In this document: positions 26,987 through 40,227 of the stretch, one piece after another
Position numbering within the stretch: position 1 is the first letter of the stretch
Layout: every line of letters begins with the position of its first letter
Assembly (NCBI RefSeq): GCF_011397635.1
Contig: NC_064757.1
Coordinates: 29,769,839-29,833,838, forward strand
DNA length: 64,000 bases
Source of the DNA: Epinephelus fuscoguttatus
Lineage: Eukaryota > Chordata > Actinopteri > Perciformes > Serranidae
Direction: 5' to 3'
Position numbers and translations under genes: made by a program
Notes under the pieces: generated by a model
The model's input: only the letters and a program-made list of their open reading frames with translations
What the model was told of the DNA's origin: nothing
Databases searched by the model: none

Positions 26987-27920
26987 CACGTCACCCTCCC
27001 ACCAGGCTCAGCTGCTCCTCTACCTCCCACCACACTGACCTTCACCTGTCACACAGGCTTCATATTTACAGCCACCACAGCCCATCTGCCCACATTCAGC
27101 CCTGGCTGTCAATCAACAGCAAGCCGCCTCCCCCTCTGCCAATCCATCAACAGGCCTAAAGCACTGAACCACGCCGCCCGGCACAAACACTGACATCAAC
27201 AACTAGTGATCCAGCGCTTGATGGCTTGATGTTACTTTGTGCCAAACTGATACGTACTCAAAGTTTAGGTATTGATCGGAAGTTTGTGCAGACTTTATCC
27301 TACACAATGTTTTCCTGCAAATGTAAAATGAATGATTTGTTGATTTGATGATTTGTAAACTTTTTGTCAAAATATTTTAAGATTTATTGATCTATTATCT
27401 ATGTATCTAAGTCTATAAGCGCAGACCTGGGGTTCATGCATCACCATACAGAAGTAAGGAATGGAAATGCATTCACATGAACTCCCACCACAGAGCACAC
27501 AGGTGAGAATTTAAGCAGGCTAGCAGAATAATAATATTAAAAAAGGACTAATGAAATCTGTCAGCTTCTGGACACTGCATACCACCCATTTTCTAATTGT
27601 TGGTAACATGCAGCTGAGAGTGTCGTTTTAAATTGTAAGTGATGAAGGACAGCCACACCTTCTGCAGTTCTTTGCTTCCTAACAGACTGTATCAACAGTA
27701 TGTCTAATGGGATGCAGTGGCTGCCAGTTGTGTGCAGTCAGTTCTTATTAGTCATACTTTTAGTCCTGTGCAGATATCCAGAGGTCAGCTACAAATTCAT
27801 TTTGTGCAGACACACACATGTGAACACACCTATGTTTCCAGTAATGTCCAATATTTCCATCCCTTCACCGCTGTCTAGAAAAGTGGGGCAAATGCTCTAG
27901 GTAGTACAGCATACTAAGAG

Positions 27921-27923
<3 letters not shown>

Positions 27924-27966
<43 letters not shown>
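27924..27966 (+). repeat. (CT)n(CA)n compound microsatellite
   Basis: A short CT run passes directly into a CA run. Confidence 0.95.
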
Positions 27967-27968
<2 letters not shown>

Positions 27969-29546
27969 CACACTCACACACATCCTCCCCTGCAGGTAGT
28001 GCGTGCCTGGGTAGGTGGCCGCTGGATTCAGCCCCCTGCATCTCAATGACAACCCCACATCCACAGGGATTTATCTAAATGCAAATCAGCTGCCTTCACT
28101 CAACAACACACATAATTTACTTTGTATGCTCCAAAATACACGACGCAGGGGGGTTACAGCCAGCCAGACAGCCAACCAGACAGCCAGACAGGCAGCCGGG
28201 CAGCCCTTCAGCTCTGCCTTCCCTTTTATCTGTGCCCTCTGGAGCGCGCTCATTTTCACCAAATTCACTTTTAATTGAGAGCTAATTTAGCAAAGCCAAA
28301 TTCACAGTGGAGGTAGATCGGATGGGAGCTGAGGTGGGGAGCGAAGGGAGGAGAGGAGAGAGAGCGAGGAAGAGGGGAAGGAAGGAAGATTCAAGGAGAA
28401 AAGAGAGAGAGAAAGAGCACGGGATTTGGAGTGGCAGGTGACAATAAAATCTGCTGTTTGTGTCATTCTTACTCTCAAAGGAGAGGAAGCTGTTTGAATG
28501 ACAAGAGGAGAGAAAAAAATCTGAAGGAAAAAAGAGGTAGAAACGTAGATCTCTAATTTGTTTCCAGGTAGACTTAAAAGAAAAATATCAAACTTGTGCA
28601 ATGGGGAAAAAAACCTCAATTGATATTTTAACTACAATTTCTTCACCCAGCAATCCAAAAACAGCTTCTTAAAGTTGTCCTAAAAAGCCACAGACAAAAT
28701 GTGTTTTCGCTGCAGTAGCAACAATGTCAATCGACCCTCTGTTCACCTCAATGACCTGCGCTATACCTCCAATTGATAAAGTTCACTCTGAGCAATGTGC
28801 AGGGTGTCTATGAGGCTGCTAGGACCTGCAACCCGTGATGTAAACCATGCTGTAAAGTGATCTACGCTTCAGAGGTTATGCGGGGTCTCTGCGATGGGGA
28901 AACAACCTCCTTGATGCTGCCTGATGCTTCCTCCACTTCTACATAGCTGTTAATTAGCCCAGCTAAGTGCACCATTAATCGATTGCTTGTCTCTTTGCTA
29001 TATCTCATAACGGTGTTGCACTCTGGCAACGCCAGGCGAAGAAATGTGAGGTTCAGGAAGTCACACTTTTCCAATGGTAAAATACTGGTGCTGGAGGGAG
29101 AGGAAGCAGAGAGTAATGGCTGCCTCTCAAAGTCAGGAGTGGGTGGCGTACTGATGGCAACTGAGAGGAGGAAGACTGCTGCAGACTTAGACATTATTGA
29201 AATTGATTATATTACCACTCTGGACAAGTGGAGGAATGTTTGGACAAGCAACATAAATTTGTAATGCTTGAACCAAGCAGTTAAATGTCACAGCTGTATT
29301 AGTTTAAGAAAAAACTGAATCTTAATGTGAATTTAAATGTATGATTTAAACTGAGCGCATCAGAAATGTTCACATTACAAATATGACTGATTTAATGCTC
29401 TGAAACACATAACATAAGCTCTTATGAAGCCATCAACACTAAAGAGACAAGTGAGGAAAATCTGAAGCGACAGGAAATAAAAGTAACTGTGGATGTGAGC
29501 AGAAAGTGGAAAATAAATTCGTTTGGAAAAAGAAGCTCCCGTTGCT

Positions 29547-29549
<3 letters not shown>

Positions 29550-29578
<29 letters not shown>
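29550..29578 (+). repeat. Poly(A) tract
   Basis: About 29 A. Possibly the tail of a retroposed sequence, but the upstream DNA was not recognised. Confidence 0.9.
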
Positions 29579-29579
<1 letters not shown>

Positions 29580-31417
29580 ATGACAAGTGATGAAGACTAA
29601 ACATACTGCCTGTTGTTCAGGCACTTTTGTCAGATGGCATACACATAAATGTAGCAACAAAGGGAATTTCTTGCAGGTAACAGACTGCAATGTACAAGTA
29701 AGGTGCGCTGCCTCAACAGGTGGCGGGCATGCTGCTCACCTGATGGCTATTCAAAACCAGCTTAGCTGTTTAGCTCGCTGGTGAACTCCAATCCAAGTTA
29801 GTGATGCTGTCTGTGCAGACATGTGTGCATGGTACACTGACAAGGCTCCAAAAAAAGGTGTGATGGTGACATGCAGCAATGAATATTTGTATATTTCAAG
29901 TGAGCAAAGTTTTGTATTTGGATAAATTCAGCAGAACACGCAGCTTCACGCTGATTAATGTGACTTAGATGGGAGTATTAAAAAGGTACCACAAATTCTT
30001 ACGTCATTATTTGGTCTTTTTCTGTGAACACTGCTTTTTTTGTTGTTAAAATCCATCACATATTCATAAATCAAGGCTTTACAGCTATCTTTCAACAATC
30101 TTAAGAGTGGTGTCACTCCTTAGAGCCCCACACCAGAGTTTTGAGGCAATATTATGATGTTTCATATTTTTCTGATTCATTTCCTGCCAATGTTGATTAG
30201 CCAAATATTTACTGACAAGCAACTAAATTTTCAAAGTTAAAAAAAGAAGTTTGTTGCTAAAATGTGAAGATGTGTATAACTACAGTAGAAGCTGCAGTCG
30301 TACCTCGTCCTCCTGCACTCTCATGCCTCTCAAAATCTGAGCCAAAAAAACGATAAACACTGTTGTGAACTACCTAGTCAGCTCATCACGTATTTTGGGG
30401 CTATACACTAAAAACAAAACAGATGCAGACTGTTTGCTTTTTACTGGCTACACCTGCAGCACACCTACAGCATGGAGTTGTGTAAGTCACAGGCCAAACA
30501 AGACAGAAAGCTTTCAATTTGGGATTGAGTGGGAGTATTTCTTCAGTTTTTTGGACCTAGCACAACGCTGTGAAACTTCAACGTTCACACTGAGTTTGCA
30601 TAATAGGGGTTAAGTTTACATCTACAGACAAAAGCAGGTTACGTACGTGACAGCTGCACTGGCAAAATAAATATTGACAGGCTGATCGAGCCTTTTTACA
30701 AAATAAAATAAAGTCTATTAGTTTAAACATATAGCTTGTCTTTGTACTGTCTTGTCTTTTGTACTGTATTAAAATAAATACAGGTAGGAAAATCATGGCA
30801 AATTATTACATTCTGTTTTTATTTATGTTTTACACAACATCCCAAATACAGCTTCACAAAGGCTTATTTTCCCTTTTCTCCATTTCATAAAATAATAAAT
30901 TACATTTTTTAGTAGCCGTTTATAGCAAGCAAGAAAAATGGAGAGACGTATGATCACCATCTATTTATTTTGACAATCTAAAATAAAAAAAATTAACTGA
31001 TCACTCGAAGAGGCGTTTAAAAAATGGGGGGAAACAGATTAATCGCAGCTCTACATGATGTTCAGTACTGATTAAACACTTAACAACAAACAGTTAATTA
31101 TCAACTGAAAACATGTATTTAACAGCCAGAGTTTCCAATCCAAGTAGAACCCTCAAGCTTGTGAAACCCACCACCACCTTTGATATTCTTCAGTAGTATG
31201 GAGTGGGGAAAAAACAACACCATGCTGTGCTGAACAGTTTCAGAGAACAGGAATCCTTTATTCACTCCCAGTCCAACCAACTCCCCTTGCAAGTCCATCG
31301 GCAGAGCAAGGGAGAGAGCCCACCAGGAGAGAAAGAAGGTAAAAACTAGTCTCACCAATGTAAAATTTGTACTAAAAAAAAACTATTCCCAGAGCAAAGC
31401 AGAAGTGTACCAACACG

Positions 31418-31420
<3 letters not shown>

Positions 31421-31472
<52 letters not shown>

Positions 31473-31482
31473 TGCTGCTGCT
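31421..31482 (+). repeat. (CT)n(GCT)n compound microsatellite
   Basis: 25 CT units pass directly into four GCT units. Confidence 0.97.
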
Positions 31483-34339
31483 GTAGGCAGCAACAACTGT
31501 AGCAGCCTGAGAAGGAAACACAAACAAATCACATCCCGTCTCTTGTGAGTTCTCTGAGAAAGCGAGTCAAGTTATTTCTAGTTTTGAAGATATGGGCCAC
31601 AATTATGACTGTGCTGTTAAAGCATCTGAAAAATACTAAAACAAGTAAAATCCTGTGTGAGAAGACACACTGTAGTTCAGTTTTCACCATGCTGTGTGTG
31701 AGAAACTAAACAGAGTATCCTTTAATATTTCAGCACTCCCACAAAAAAATGGACAACGTTGTCCCACAACACAATACCTGTGTGGATGGCACCAACAAAG
31801 ACTTCGATTTAAAGTTGCTGCTGGTGCATGTTTCTACATTTTTCTTGCTTACTGTGACCAACAAATGTAAGTTGTTGCCTGAGCTGTAACTTAAAGTTAC
31901 AGTAGATTTAAATTTTTAAAACTTACATTTGTACGTCAGCTTTGTTGCCACACACCTCATAATATCTGCTGTTTGTATATATTAGTAATGAACATTAAAT
32001 AATAACTTCCCATATTTCCCACAACCACCATTTGCAAGGCAACTACTGCTGTTCAGTTGCAGTTTACAGTATGATATTCAGAGGCAGCATGAATCAGCAA
32101 TGCACCAAGTCAATGGACAAATTTCAATTCAATATTCAAACAATCAGCGCTTGTAAACAACAGTAACGTTAATCTACGAAGTGAAAAATCATTCACTGTC
32201 CAAAAATAGTTGCCTGCAGCCAAATGAGCTTCAGCGTCACGCAGTTAGCTCTAAACAAAAATGTGCAAGTATTCAAACTTGTATGAAAGACGGCAACAAA
32301 AGTGGAGCGGTGTGATGTGCAGCTGTCAGTCTCTGGAACAGAGAGCGTCAGGACCTGCTAAAATAAAGGCTCCTAGCTTCCAGAAATAGCCTGGCAGGCC
32401 TCTTAGAAACCCGCTTCTTGGAAAGGAAAAGAAAGGGGGGGCTCACACTACTCCAGAGCATTTCAGCCAGCATTCCTGAACCAGGTCGTCCTTGAAAAGA
32501 TGGACAAGCTGCAGCGAGGCAGAGGCGAGCAGGCAGCCGTATACGAGAGGTGGACGGAAACAAAGGAAAAATAAAATGAGAAGACTGAGGGTAGCATTTT
32601 AGAGCAGGCAAAGACAGAAAGAACGGCAGATGGATGGAAATAAAAACATCACAAAGACAAGTGACAAACTGTAGTAAACAAGAGTGGAGGGAAGGCAGAG
32701 GCCGAGCGCAGGAGCTGGAGCAGGGGGGCACAAACAGAGAGGGACAGACAGAAAGTGTACAGGTGAGGAAATCCCGATTATAGCGTGACCTCGTTAACCC
32801 CAGAGGCTCGTTAGAGTCTCGTTACAGCAGCATTCTGCAGGCCCATCCTCTGTCACACCTTCATTAAGCCCATCGACCCACTGTGCTTATTAAACACATT
32901 CATTACCCCGAGTATTGAACCGCTGCTGCTATCACCGGCCCCAAATGCATCACGGGGGCAAGCAGAAGGGTGACGTCTGGTGGAGGGTGAGATAATAGAC
33001 GAGGGGGGGAAATGTTGAGGGGATGGGTTATGCACACAAATGGGCACACAACATCCATAGATGTTCATACAGATACACACCTTTCTGCCTCTTATCAATC
33101 ATCACTAATGAAGTCAGTGATTAGAGCTGCTTCGGCCTCTCAATCACAAAGAGACAGAGACAACGGGAGGAGGGGGTGACAGATGGGCAGAAAGAAAACA
33201 AGAGGGAGGATATGGCTTGTTTGAGAGAGTGGGAGAGTGATGGGATGAGTAGCGGGACCACAAGCGTGAAAGGGGGATAAAAAGAGTTTTTAAAATAAGC
33301 TGAAAAAAGGCAGGTAGACTTTCTCTCTCGGCCGTCTTCTGCTTTACACTTCTGTCTTTTCTCTACAGCGCAGGACAGAAGCGAATCCCCAAGGAGGGCT
33401 ATTCATCATGATACATACAAACTAGTCCACTGAGCTAAAAGGCAAGGCCTCCATCCTGGCTTGGGGCTCCTGCTTTAAATGATGACATCATTTCTGCCCT
33501 TCTCAAACAAAAGGAAAACTCATCATCAGAGAGAGGGAGAGGGAGAGGAAGGGAAAGAGCGCAAAGAGATTAAGAAGAGTAAAGGCGTGAGCGAGGTGTC
33601 GGAAAGGGCCATGAATCATCGTGACATCCCTGGCTGGGTGTCAGAAGGTACTGCTGTCTGGAGCTGGATAAACAGAGGGCCTCTAAAGCAATGCTCTTTA
33701 AACACTGGCCAGGTCAGAGCTCGGCACTGGCCCTCAGGAGAATTAAAATGGGTGCCAATTTTATTTTTTTTCCACCTAACTTGATTGTCAAAAAGTTACC
33801 GGCTGTTGCATTGCCAAATCCTCTCTAACTTTCTGCTGGCTAGCAGGGATGGACCCGCTGCCAAAATATTAAACTCAGAGTTGCTGTAGTTATATTTTAA
33901 AGGGTGGCTCCATTATCTTAATTTATTTTATTTATTTTTATAGCTTCCTGAAGCTTTCCAGGAGCGTTCTTGACGTATAAAAATCCAGATTCAAATTGTG
34001 GTTGAAGTATGTATGTTTAACCTCAAAATCGTTTTTCCCCAAGCCCTTCTAAAACCTGTTGCCTATGTGACTTAACGTGGGTTTCTGCATGAAGTTGTTA
34101 CCACATCTAAATCTACATACTGGTGTTTGTCGGTTCCGAAAGTCACACAATAACACATACAAACTAAACGATCGGGTTAGCAGTAGACCGGCAACTACCG
34201 TGTGTTGTGAGGCAAAATTACTGTTTCTGTAAATGGAGTCTAAATCAGTTTCCAGGCGAAGAGGGCTGTCTGACGTCAAGGCAAAGCTACGTATGTTTTG
34301 CCACCAGACTCATTTTACTTTGCAGAACATTTGGAGTTA

Positions 34340-34887
34340 GGGCTCATTTATGCTCAACGTTAAATACGGATCCAGATACGGACGGAGCCTTCTGTCCGTG
34401 CTCTGCGTTCATTACGTCCGTATTTCTGCACAATTCCATAAAGTTTACAAATACAGGCCAAACGGAGCAGTACCACCGGGAACCATGGGGGCAGTGTTGC
34501 TGTCACTACCCCATACGTAGCTCTAATGAGACACAAAGAAGAAATAATAATTCAATTTCTCTCATCAGCAGTACTAGAGAAAAGAATTCTCCGTCCTCCA
34601 GTCGCGATGTATTTAACAGCCTCACCGACCACCGCCTCCTACAACGCTGCCTCTGTTTTTGTCTTTTATGCAAGAGATACATTATCAATATCTCCTCCAC
34701 AGTCACCATGGTTGTTTTTGAGTTTGTTGTTGTCATAAACTTTTGATGCTGGGCTGCCTCCTGGTGGATATATTAGTTAACATCCATGCCAACGTAAAGG
34801 GCGCATGGAAGTATGTGGGCAGTGACGGTAACACCGTTTGAAACGGACGTATACATTTTCGTACGTAAAGAGAGTATAAATGAGCCC
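34340..34887. mobile_element. PIF/Harbinger-like MITE with TTA duplications
   Basis: The left end GGGCTCATTTATGCTCAACG and right end GAGTATAAATGAGCCC are inverted repeats. TTA stands immediately outside both (34337-34339 and 34888-34890), the 3-bp duplication of PIF/Harbinger elements. The inner ends share ACGTCCGTAT/ACGGACGTAT words. The 179-aa frame over it has no transposase motif. Confidence 0.7.
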
Positions 34888-34959
34888 TTACTCGTCATCA
34901 CTGCCTCTGATCAGTTAATCAATTTGTCATACTGTGTGACTTTCGGAATCAAACTAACA

Positions 34960-35155
34960 TGGCGCCCACAGTACACTGTTCAGTGTCTGTGCCACAGTGC
35001 TCCTGTCTGCTTCTCCAAACTGGGAGCATGCCATCCACCATCTAACTGTAGGCAACACACTGACTGGGGATCAGTTAATGTGTTTATACAGTACAGATGC
35101 AGTGTTATATTGAATCTCGATGTGTCTTCACCTGGTTAAATAAAGGTTTAATAGC
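34960..35155 (+). repeat. Possible LINE/other repeat with L2-like tail
   Basis: CACCTGGTTAAATAAAGGTT at about 35130-35150 is the kind of terminal sequence seen in fish L2/Rex-type LINE copies. Upstream AACTGGGAGCATGCC words also recur in fish repeats. No reading frame was recognised. Confidence 0.3.
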
Positions 35156-35395
35156 TTAGCTTTAATGTTCCACTTCTAAGCTCAGCTCTTCCAAGCTAAT
35201 ACCTTTCTCTCTCCCCATGCTGACACTGCCAGTGAATGCAGTGTGTGAGGGGTGAGGGAGGGATCAGCGATGTAACCTGTGTCACCCCTTTTTGCAGACA
35301 GCTGAGTGGGAGTTTACATTATAATAACGCAAATGGACCTGCCCTTTAAGGTGTATACAAGGTCACACAAAAGCTAGGTTTAAGGAAACAGAAGG

Positions 35396-35850
35396 ACTAA
35401 CATGATAACAATTATTGCTAATTTTCTTGCTCATTAATAAACAAATTATTTCCTCAATTGGTCAACAAAACAGTAAAAAAACGGAGGAAAAATGTCCATC
35501 ACAATATCCTACAGGACACACTAATGTCATGTCTTGCTTTGCCCAACCAAAACTCAAAAATATTCAATGTACTATAATGTATTTTTCTTGAAAAAGTACT
35601 TAAATGATTGATCAATTATCAAAAGTTCTCTCTGTAAACTATCTATCATATCATATTTTCAGCAAGGCAACATGTTTAAATTGCTTGTTTTATCTGACAA
35701 ACCCCCAAAATGTTGTGTTTATTTTCATACAAGTCAAAGTAAAGCATAAAATCCTCACATTTGAGAAGCTGGAACCAACAAACATCTGGCATTTTTGCTG
35801 TTAAATTGATAATGGAAATAGTTGTCGATAACTTTTGTCAAATGACTGTT
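35396..35850 (+). repeat. hAT-family relic (internal part)
   Basis: It contains ATCCTCACATTTGAGAAGCT, GGAACCAACAAACATCTGGC and TTTTTGCTGTTAAATTGATA, characteristic interior blocks of the abundant fish element whose ends read GGGCTGCAACTAACGATTA. The termini are lost. No transposase frame. Confidence 0.5.
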
Positions 35851-37179
35851 TGAGTCCTGCTCAGCTCCCTCCTATTAAACTTTTTAACCTCACCCAACAT
35901 GGTGTCCCTTTTTCATATTTACAACAAAGCGTCAGCTTATAAAATCTAACCACAGTGAGTTGTTAGCCTGAAGGTAGGATACATTTTGCACAGCCTGCCA
36001 CACAGTAACCACCCAGTAAAAAAATGTTTGAAGCGAAAAATTAAATGTGGGTTTTTATCTCAGCTTTACCCCCTGTCTCAGGCTGCCGTCCCTCCATGTG
36101 CTCGGCGATGAACAGAAAAGAAATAGAAATGGAAGTCACATTCACATTAACATTCCTCGGTGCGTTTCCTGGTACTCTGGTAGCTGCGGGCAAATGCTTG
36201 ATAACGTCATGGAGATGAGTGCTGCTACAACATCTACGGCACTTAGAGATTATGTATTACCACTGCAAAGGCCATTCAGAGTTTCCGACTACAGGTGAGA
36301 ATATGCTTATTTTCATTTCAATAGTATTCAAATTCCCTGCAGAAATTATATGCCAGTCAAAGGACACGGAGGGTGCAAACAGCAACCACACAATTTACAC
36401 ACTTGTATTTGTGCAGGAAAATATTTAAGCTTTAATATCAACAGGTTATAAAGCATCATTCTTATCTAAATAAACTCACTGTAAAGTGCTTTTTGTGAAC
36501 ATTCCTGTCTACAAACTGTCACAGGCACATAAATCACAAACATAAATACACAGTTCGGGAAAATATTACTATCAGATATTTATTTATATCCTCAAATTTT
36601 AAAAAATGGGATCTTTTATGTGCAGTCTAAGTTTAAAGCTGCCTGTTCGCACACTGCTTGCCCAGTGTGGTATTCCTGCTCTTATCCAGTCCTACTACAC
36701 CCTCTGCAGGTGAAAACTAAGCACATCAACCACAAGCTCCTGAACTGGGACAGCACTGCATATTTCAAAATACAGTATTTATCCAGTATTTGGCAATTTG
36801 AAGAATTTGAAGCAAGCAGGTCCCCCAAACACTCCACACAAGTCATTCACACTCACACCTATAAAAACAACCAAAATACCAAATATTAAAGGGCAAATTT
36901 AAAAGAAATTAAAGAAGACTTGAGGGTTAAATGGCAGCGGCCAATCTAAGACGACGCCCAACACCACTAAGGCACATAATACCAAAAATACAAGCAGTGC
37001 AAGTGCATTTATGAACATATATAAAGAAAACTGATCATCTCTTAACCTGTGTCTCCGTGCTTCTGGAAAAAAATCTTCTGTTGTTTGTTTCAAGGAGTCA
37101 TGATGGATATCTTTGGGGTGATTTCAAGCAGTTTTACAGCTGAAGTCACAACATTAAATTCACTTCTCGTTGCTCTAAC

Positions 37180-37202
37180 AAAAAAAAAAAAAAAAAAAAA
37201 AA
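37180..37202 (+). repeat. Poly(A) tract
   Basis: 23 A. Confidence 0.9.
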
Positions 37203-38495
37203 GGGCATATAAACCAAAAGTTGAAATTCTTGTTAAAATATTGCTAAAACAAACAAAAAAAAGGTATAAAACTTTGTCAATAATCTCTGATCTACCCTGA
37301 AGGAGGTTTACCCTTGACTTTGACTTAGAGATCATGTACATAAAAATGTAAAGGTGCCATTAAAACACCATCACATCTAGACCTACTGTAAATATCCCAT
37401 AATATGCTGCTATTACTGCCGCTGCTGCTATTGATTCAACAATCTATGTGTGTATTCCCACTACTAACTTTTTCCTGCAGGCTACAGAGATGTTGAACAG
37501 CTCCACTCCAAAGCCCTTATACCTCCCTGATCCTTTAACCTTCTATTTTACTTCATATGTATTTTATATATCTAAGAGGACAACAGACGTATAATTTTAT
37601 TGTGCATTGGATCTAACTTCTGCAACCTCAAAGGAAATGTAGGCATTAGCAGCAGAAGTCGCTACTTCAGCTGTTCTCATTTTCTGCCCTGCATGACAAA
37701 GAAATATTTGACTCTGGCATCACCGTTGTCATTTCTGGTGTTTTGTCACTGTTCAACATCGGAGAGCGGGGCTATATTGGCTGTCCCACTCCTCAATCTT
37801 AATGCCTGTCATTCACTTGACTTTGTTTTCTTTCCACAAGTTTAATACTTTTAACTTTTCTATGAGCCACTTAGGGAATCTAAGCAAGCATCCCATCACT
37901 CCAAGGTCCTTTTCTTCTTTTTCAAAAAGTAATCTCACCTGTGTTATTGATAGAGTCAGGGAAAAATGCCTAATGTTGATGCAGAATCTTTTCCTGGGGC
38001 AACTAATGTTGAAAAGAAAACATTGTAGCAAGGTGAAATATTGCTTTGGAGGCACACTTCACAGGCTCGCATTTCCAAAAGTGCTTTCACTTTCTTCCTC
38101 TCCCCTTTAAGACTTGTTTTGTTCTTGGGCAGACGGCAGAGGGAACATATCGACGATGTCTGTGTCTGAGTGCAGCCGGCTGTCCAACTTAAAGTCAGAG
38201 CTCATTAATGCATCTGATTACTCTTCAGGCAAAGGCCGATCGGCAACCACCCCAGACACACATACGCACACATATACAGCAGCTTTTTGGGGACACGGAT
38301 CGATACGGAGGCACTTCAAGAGAGCAATGAAGAGGAGGATATCGGAGAGAGGAATGTGCTGTTAGCTTAGACTACAGACTGAGGATGTAAACAGTGGGAA
38401 TGGTGGAAATAAAAGTTTTAAAGGGTATGATTCACATAGTTTATCAACTTAACAAACTTAACTCATGTCCTTATCATAATGAGTAAGACACAGTA

Positions 38496-39679
38496 AGGGC
38501 TGCAACTAACAATTATGTAATTATTTGACCTATAAAAAGGTCAAAAAAATATAAAATATAAAATAGCACAAATTAAATGGCAAATTTCCCAAAACCTCCG
38601 ATAGATATACTAAAATAGCTTGTTTTATCTAGCCAGAAGTCAAGAGGTCCACTTACTCGCTTGTTTTGATTTGATCAAAGACAATCTGTTAGTTGATGAA
38701 AACCATGTAACACAGTCAAAAGCTCCAGAACAAGAGATTAAGTGGAGATTGTTTTGCCAACTGCTGTGTCCAGTGGGGCCGCACAATACACCATCTTTTA
38801 TCATCATCTTTATGTTAACTTGCATGATAAACACATCACAAAAGACAGTATTGCACTGAGATTTTTTTTTGAGTTAGATGAAAGATCAATAGTAAACCGC
38901 ACTTTAAAATCTTTAAATTCAATTCTTTCAATAAAAGAATGTTGGAAATAATTTCATTTTTTAATTCAACAAGCAATTTGTTGTATTTTAGTAGCAAAGA
39001 AGAAGAACAAAAGTAGGAATGAGCACAATTTAAATGTCTGTTTATCACATGAAATAGTCCATTAATATTCAAAGTTATCCCATATTTTTCTCATATTGTG
39101 CAGCCATAGTTTCCCATGTCAAAACTGAGCTGTGACGCTCAACAGTGGCATTCAATTTATTGTCATTTAAGTCAAAGAAAGCTAGTAAATACTGACAGTG
39201 AGAAGCTAGACCCAGTGAGGTTTTGACATTTTGCTTATAAAATGACTTAAAGATGGGCATACTGTGGTGTTTTCTTGCAAACAAACACAGTTATGTTTAC
39301 ATTCAGTGTCACTTGAGGTCCAATCTGGAAATCCATCGGTAAAACAAAAAAAAAAATTTTTTTCTTCCTTTACTACAATGTAAATTGCAGAATCTGTCTT
39401 GAGAGATTACCTGAGGTCTAACAAACCCATTGAGTGCATGTCTTTCCTTATCAAATACATTCGCAGAGACATTTTTATTAAAAAAAAAAAATTAAATTAC
39501 GCAGTGTTTACATCCCTGTTGCACCACAGCAAGCATGATACAAACTAAACAGGGACCCAGTTGTAAAGACATCCATCTGTAGAGCTACTTATGGTCAAAA
39601 ACACCACTTTTAAGCAATGTTGCTAATTAATTTTCTGCCAATCAATTACGTGATCAGTCAACTTACTATTTCAGCTCTG
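38496..39679 (+). mobile_element. Degenerate hAT-family element (GGGCTGCAACTAAC type)
   Basis: The left end AGGGCTGCAACTAACAATTA and a right end GTCAACTTACTATTTCAGCTCT correspond to the inverted ends of a common fish element. Interior AGTGAGAAGCTAGACCCAGTG (about 39198) is a diverged copy of the block seen at 35760. Around 1.2 kb, non-coding, no clean target duplication. Confidence 0.45.
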
Positions 39680-40207
39680 AACAAGAGCTGAAAGGTAGGT
39701 TTACGGGTAGATAGTGGAGCACAAAGAGAAGACACATGGGGAAAGGAAGGAAAAAAATACTTGCATTAAAAGATTGAAAAAGCAGGGGAAGTGCAGAGAG
39801 GAAAGAGGATTATTTGTTAGTCAGTCCCCATGGCGGGACAGACCGCGTTGTAGGCCTACAATAGACATTCCCATCTCTCCACAGTTTGGTGCAGTAAACT
39901 CCATCTCGACCTTACCTACATACGGCTGCGCCCCAAATCCACAGAGACAAAGACAGACAGAGAGACCGAAAGACAAAGAGAGATAACTAAAGAGACTTCT
40001 TGATGACATGAAAGCATGGAAATTCTGGATGGGCGCGGAGCTTTTCCACACTCTGACAGACATAATCCAGGGCCATTAGCAGTTACACTGACTAAATACA
40101 TCATACAACATCTGACATTCGACATCCTGAAAAGTCTAAACTCCTGTCTGTGAAGCCTGGAGGGGATTGGGGGAGATATTAAAGCGGAGATGGACAATGC
40201 ACTGTTT

Positions 40208-40227
40208 ATGTGTGTGTGTGTGTGTGT
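40208..40227 (+). repeat. (TG)n microsatellite
   Basis: Ten TG units. Confidence 0.9.

Noticed and set aside
28086..28268. Cys/Ala-rich frame over CAGCCAGACAGCC repeats
   Set aside because: Generated by a short imperfect GCCAGACA repeat at about 28160-28205, not a gene.
34207..34746. 179-aa open frame
   Set aside because: It lies across the border of a non-autonomous MITE and has no transposase motif.
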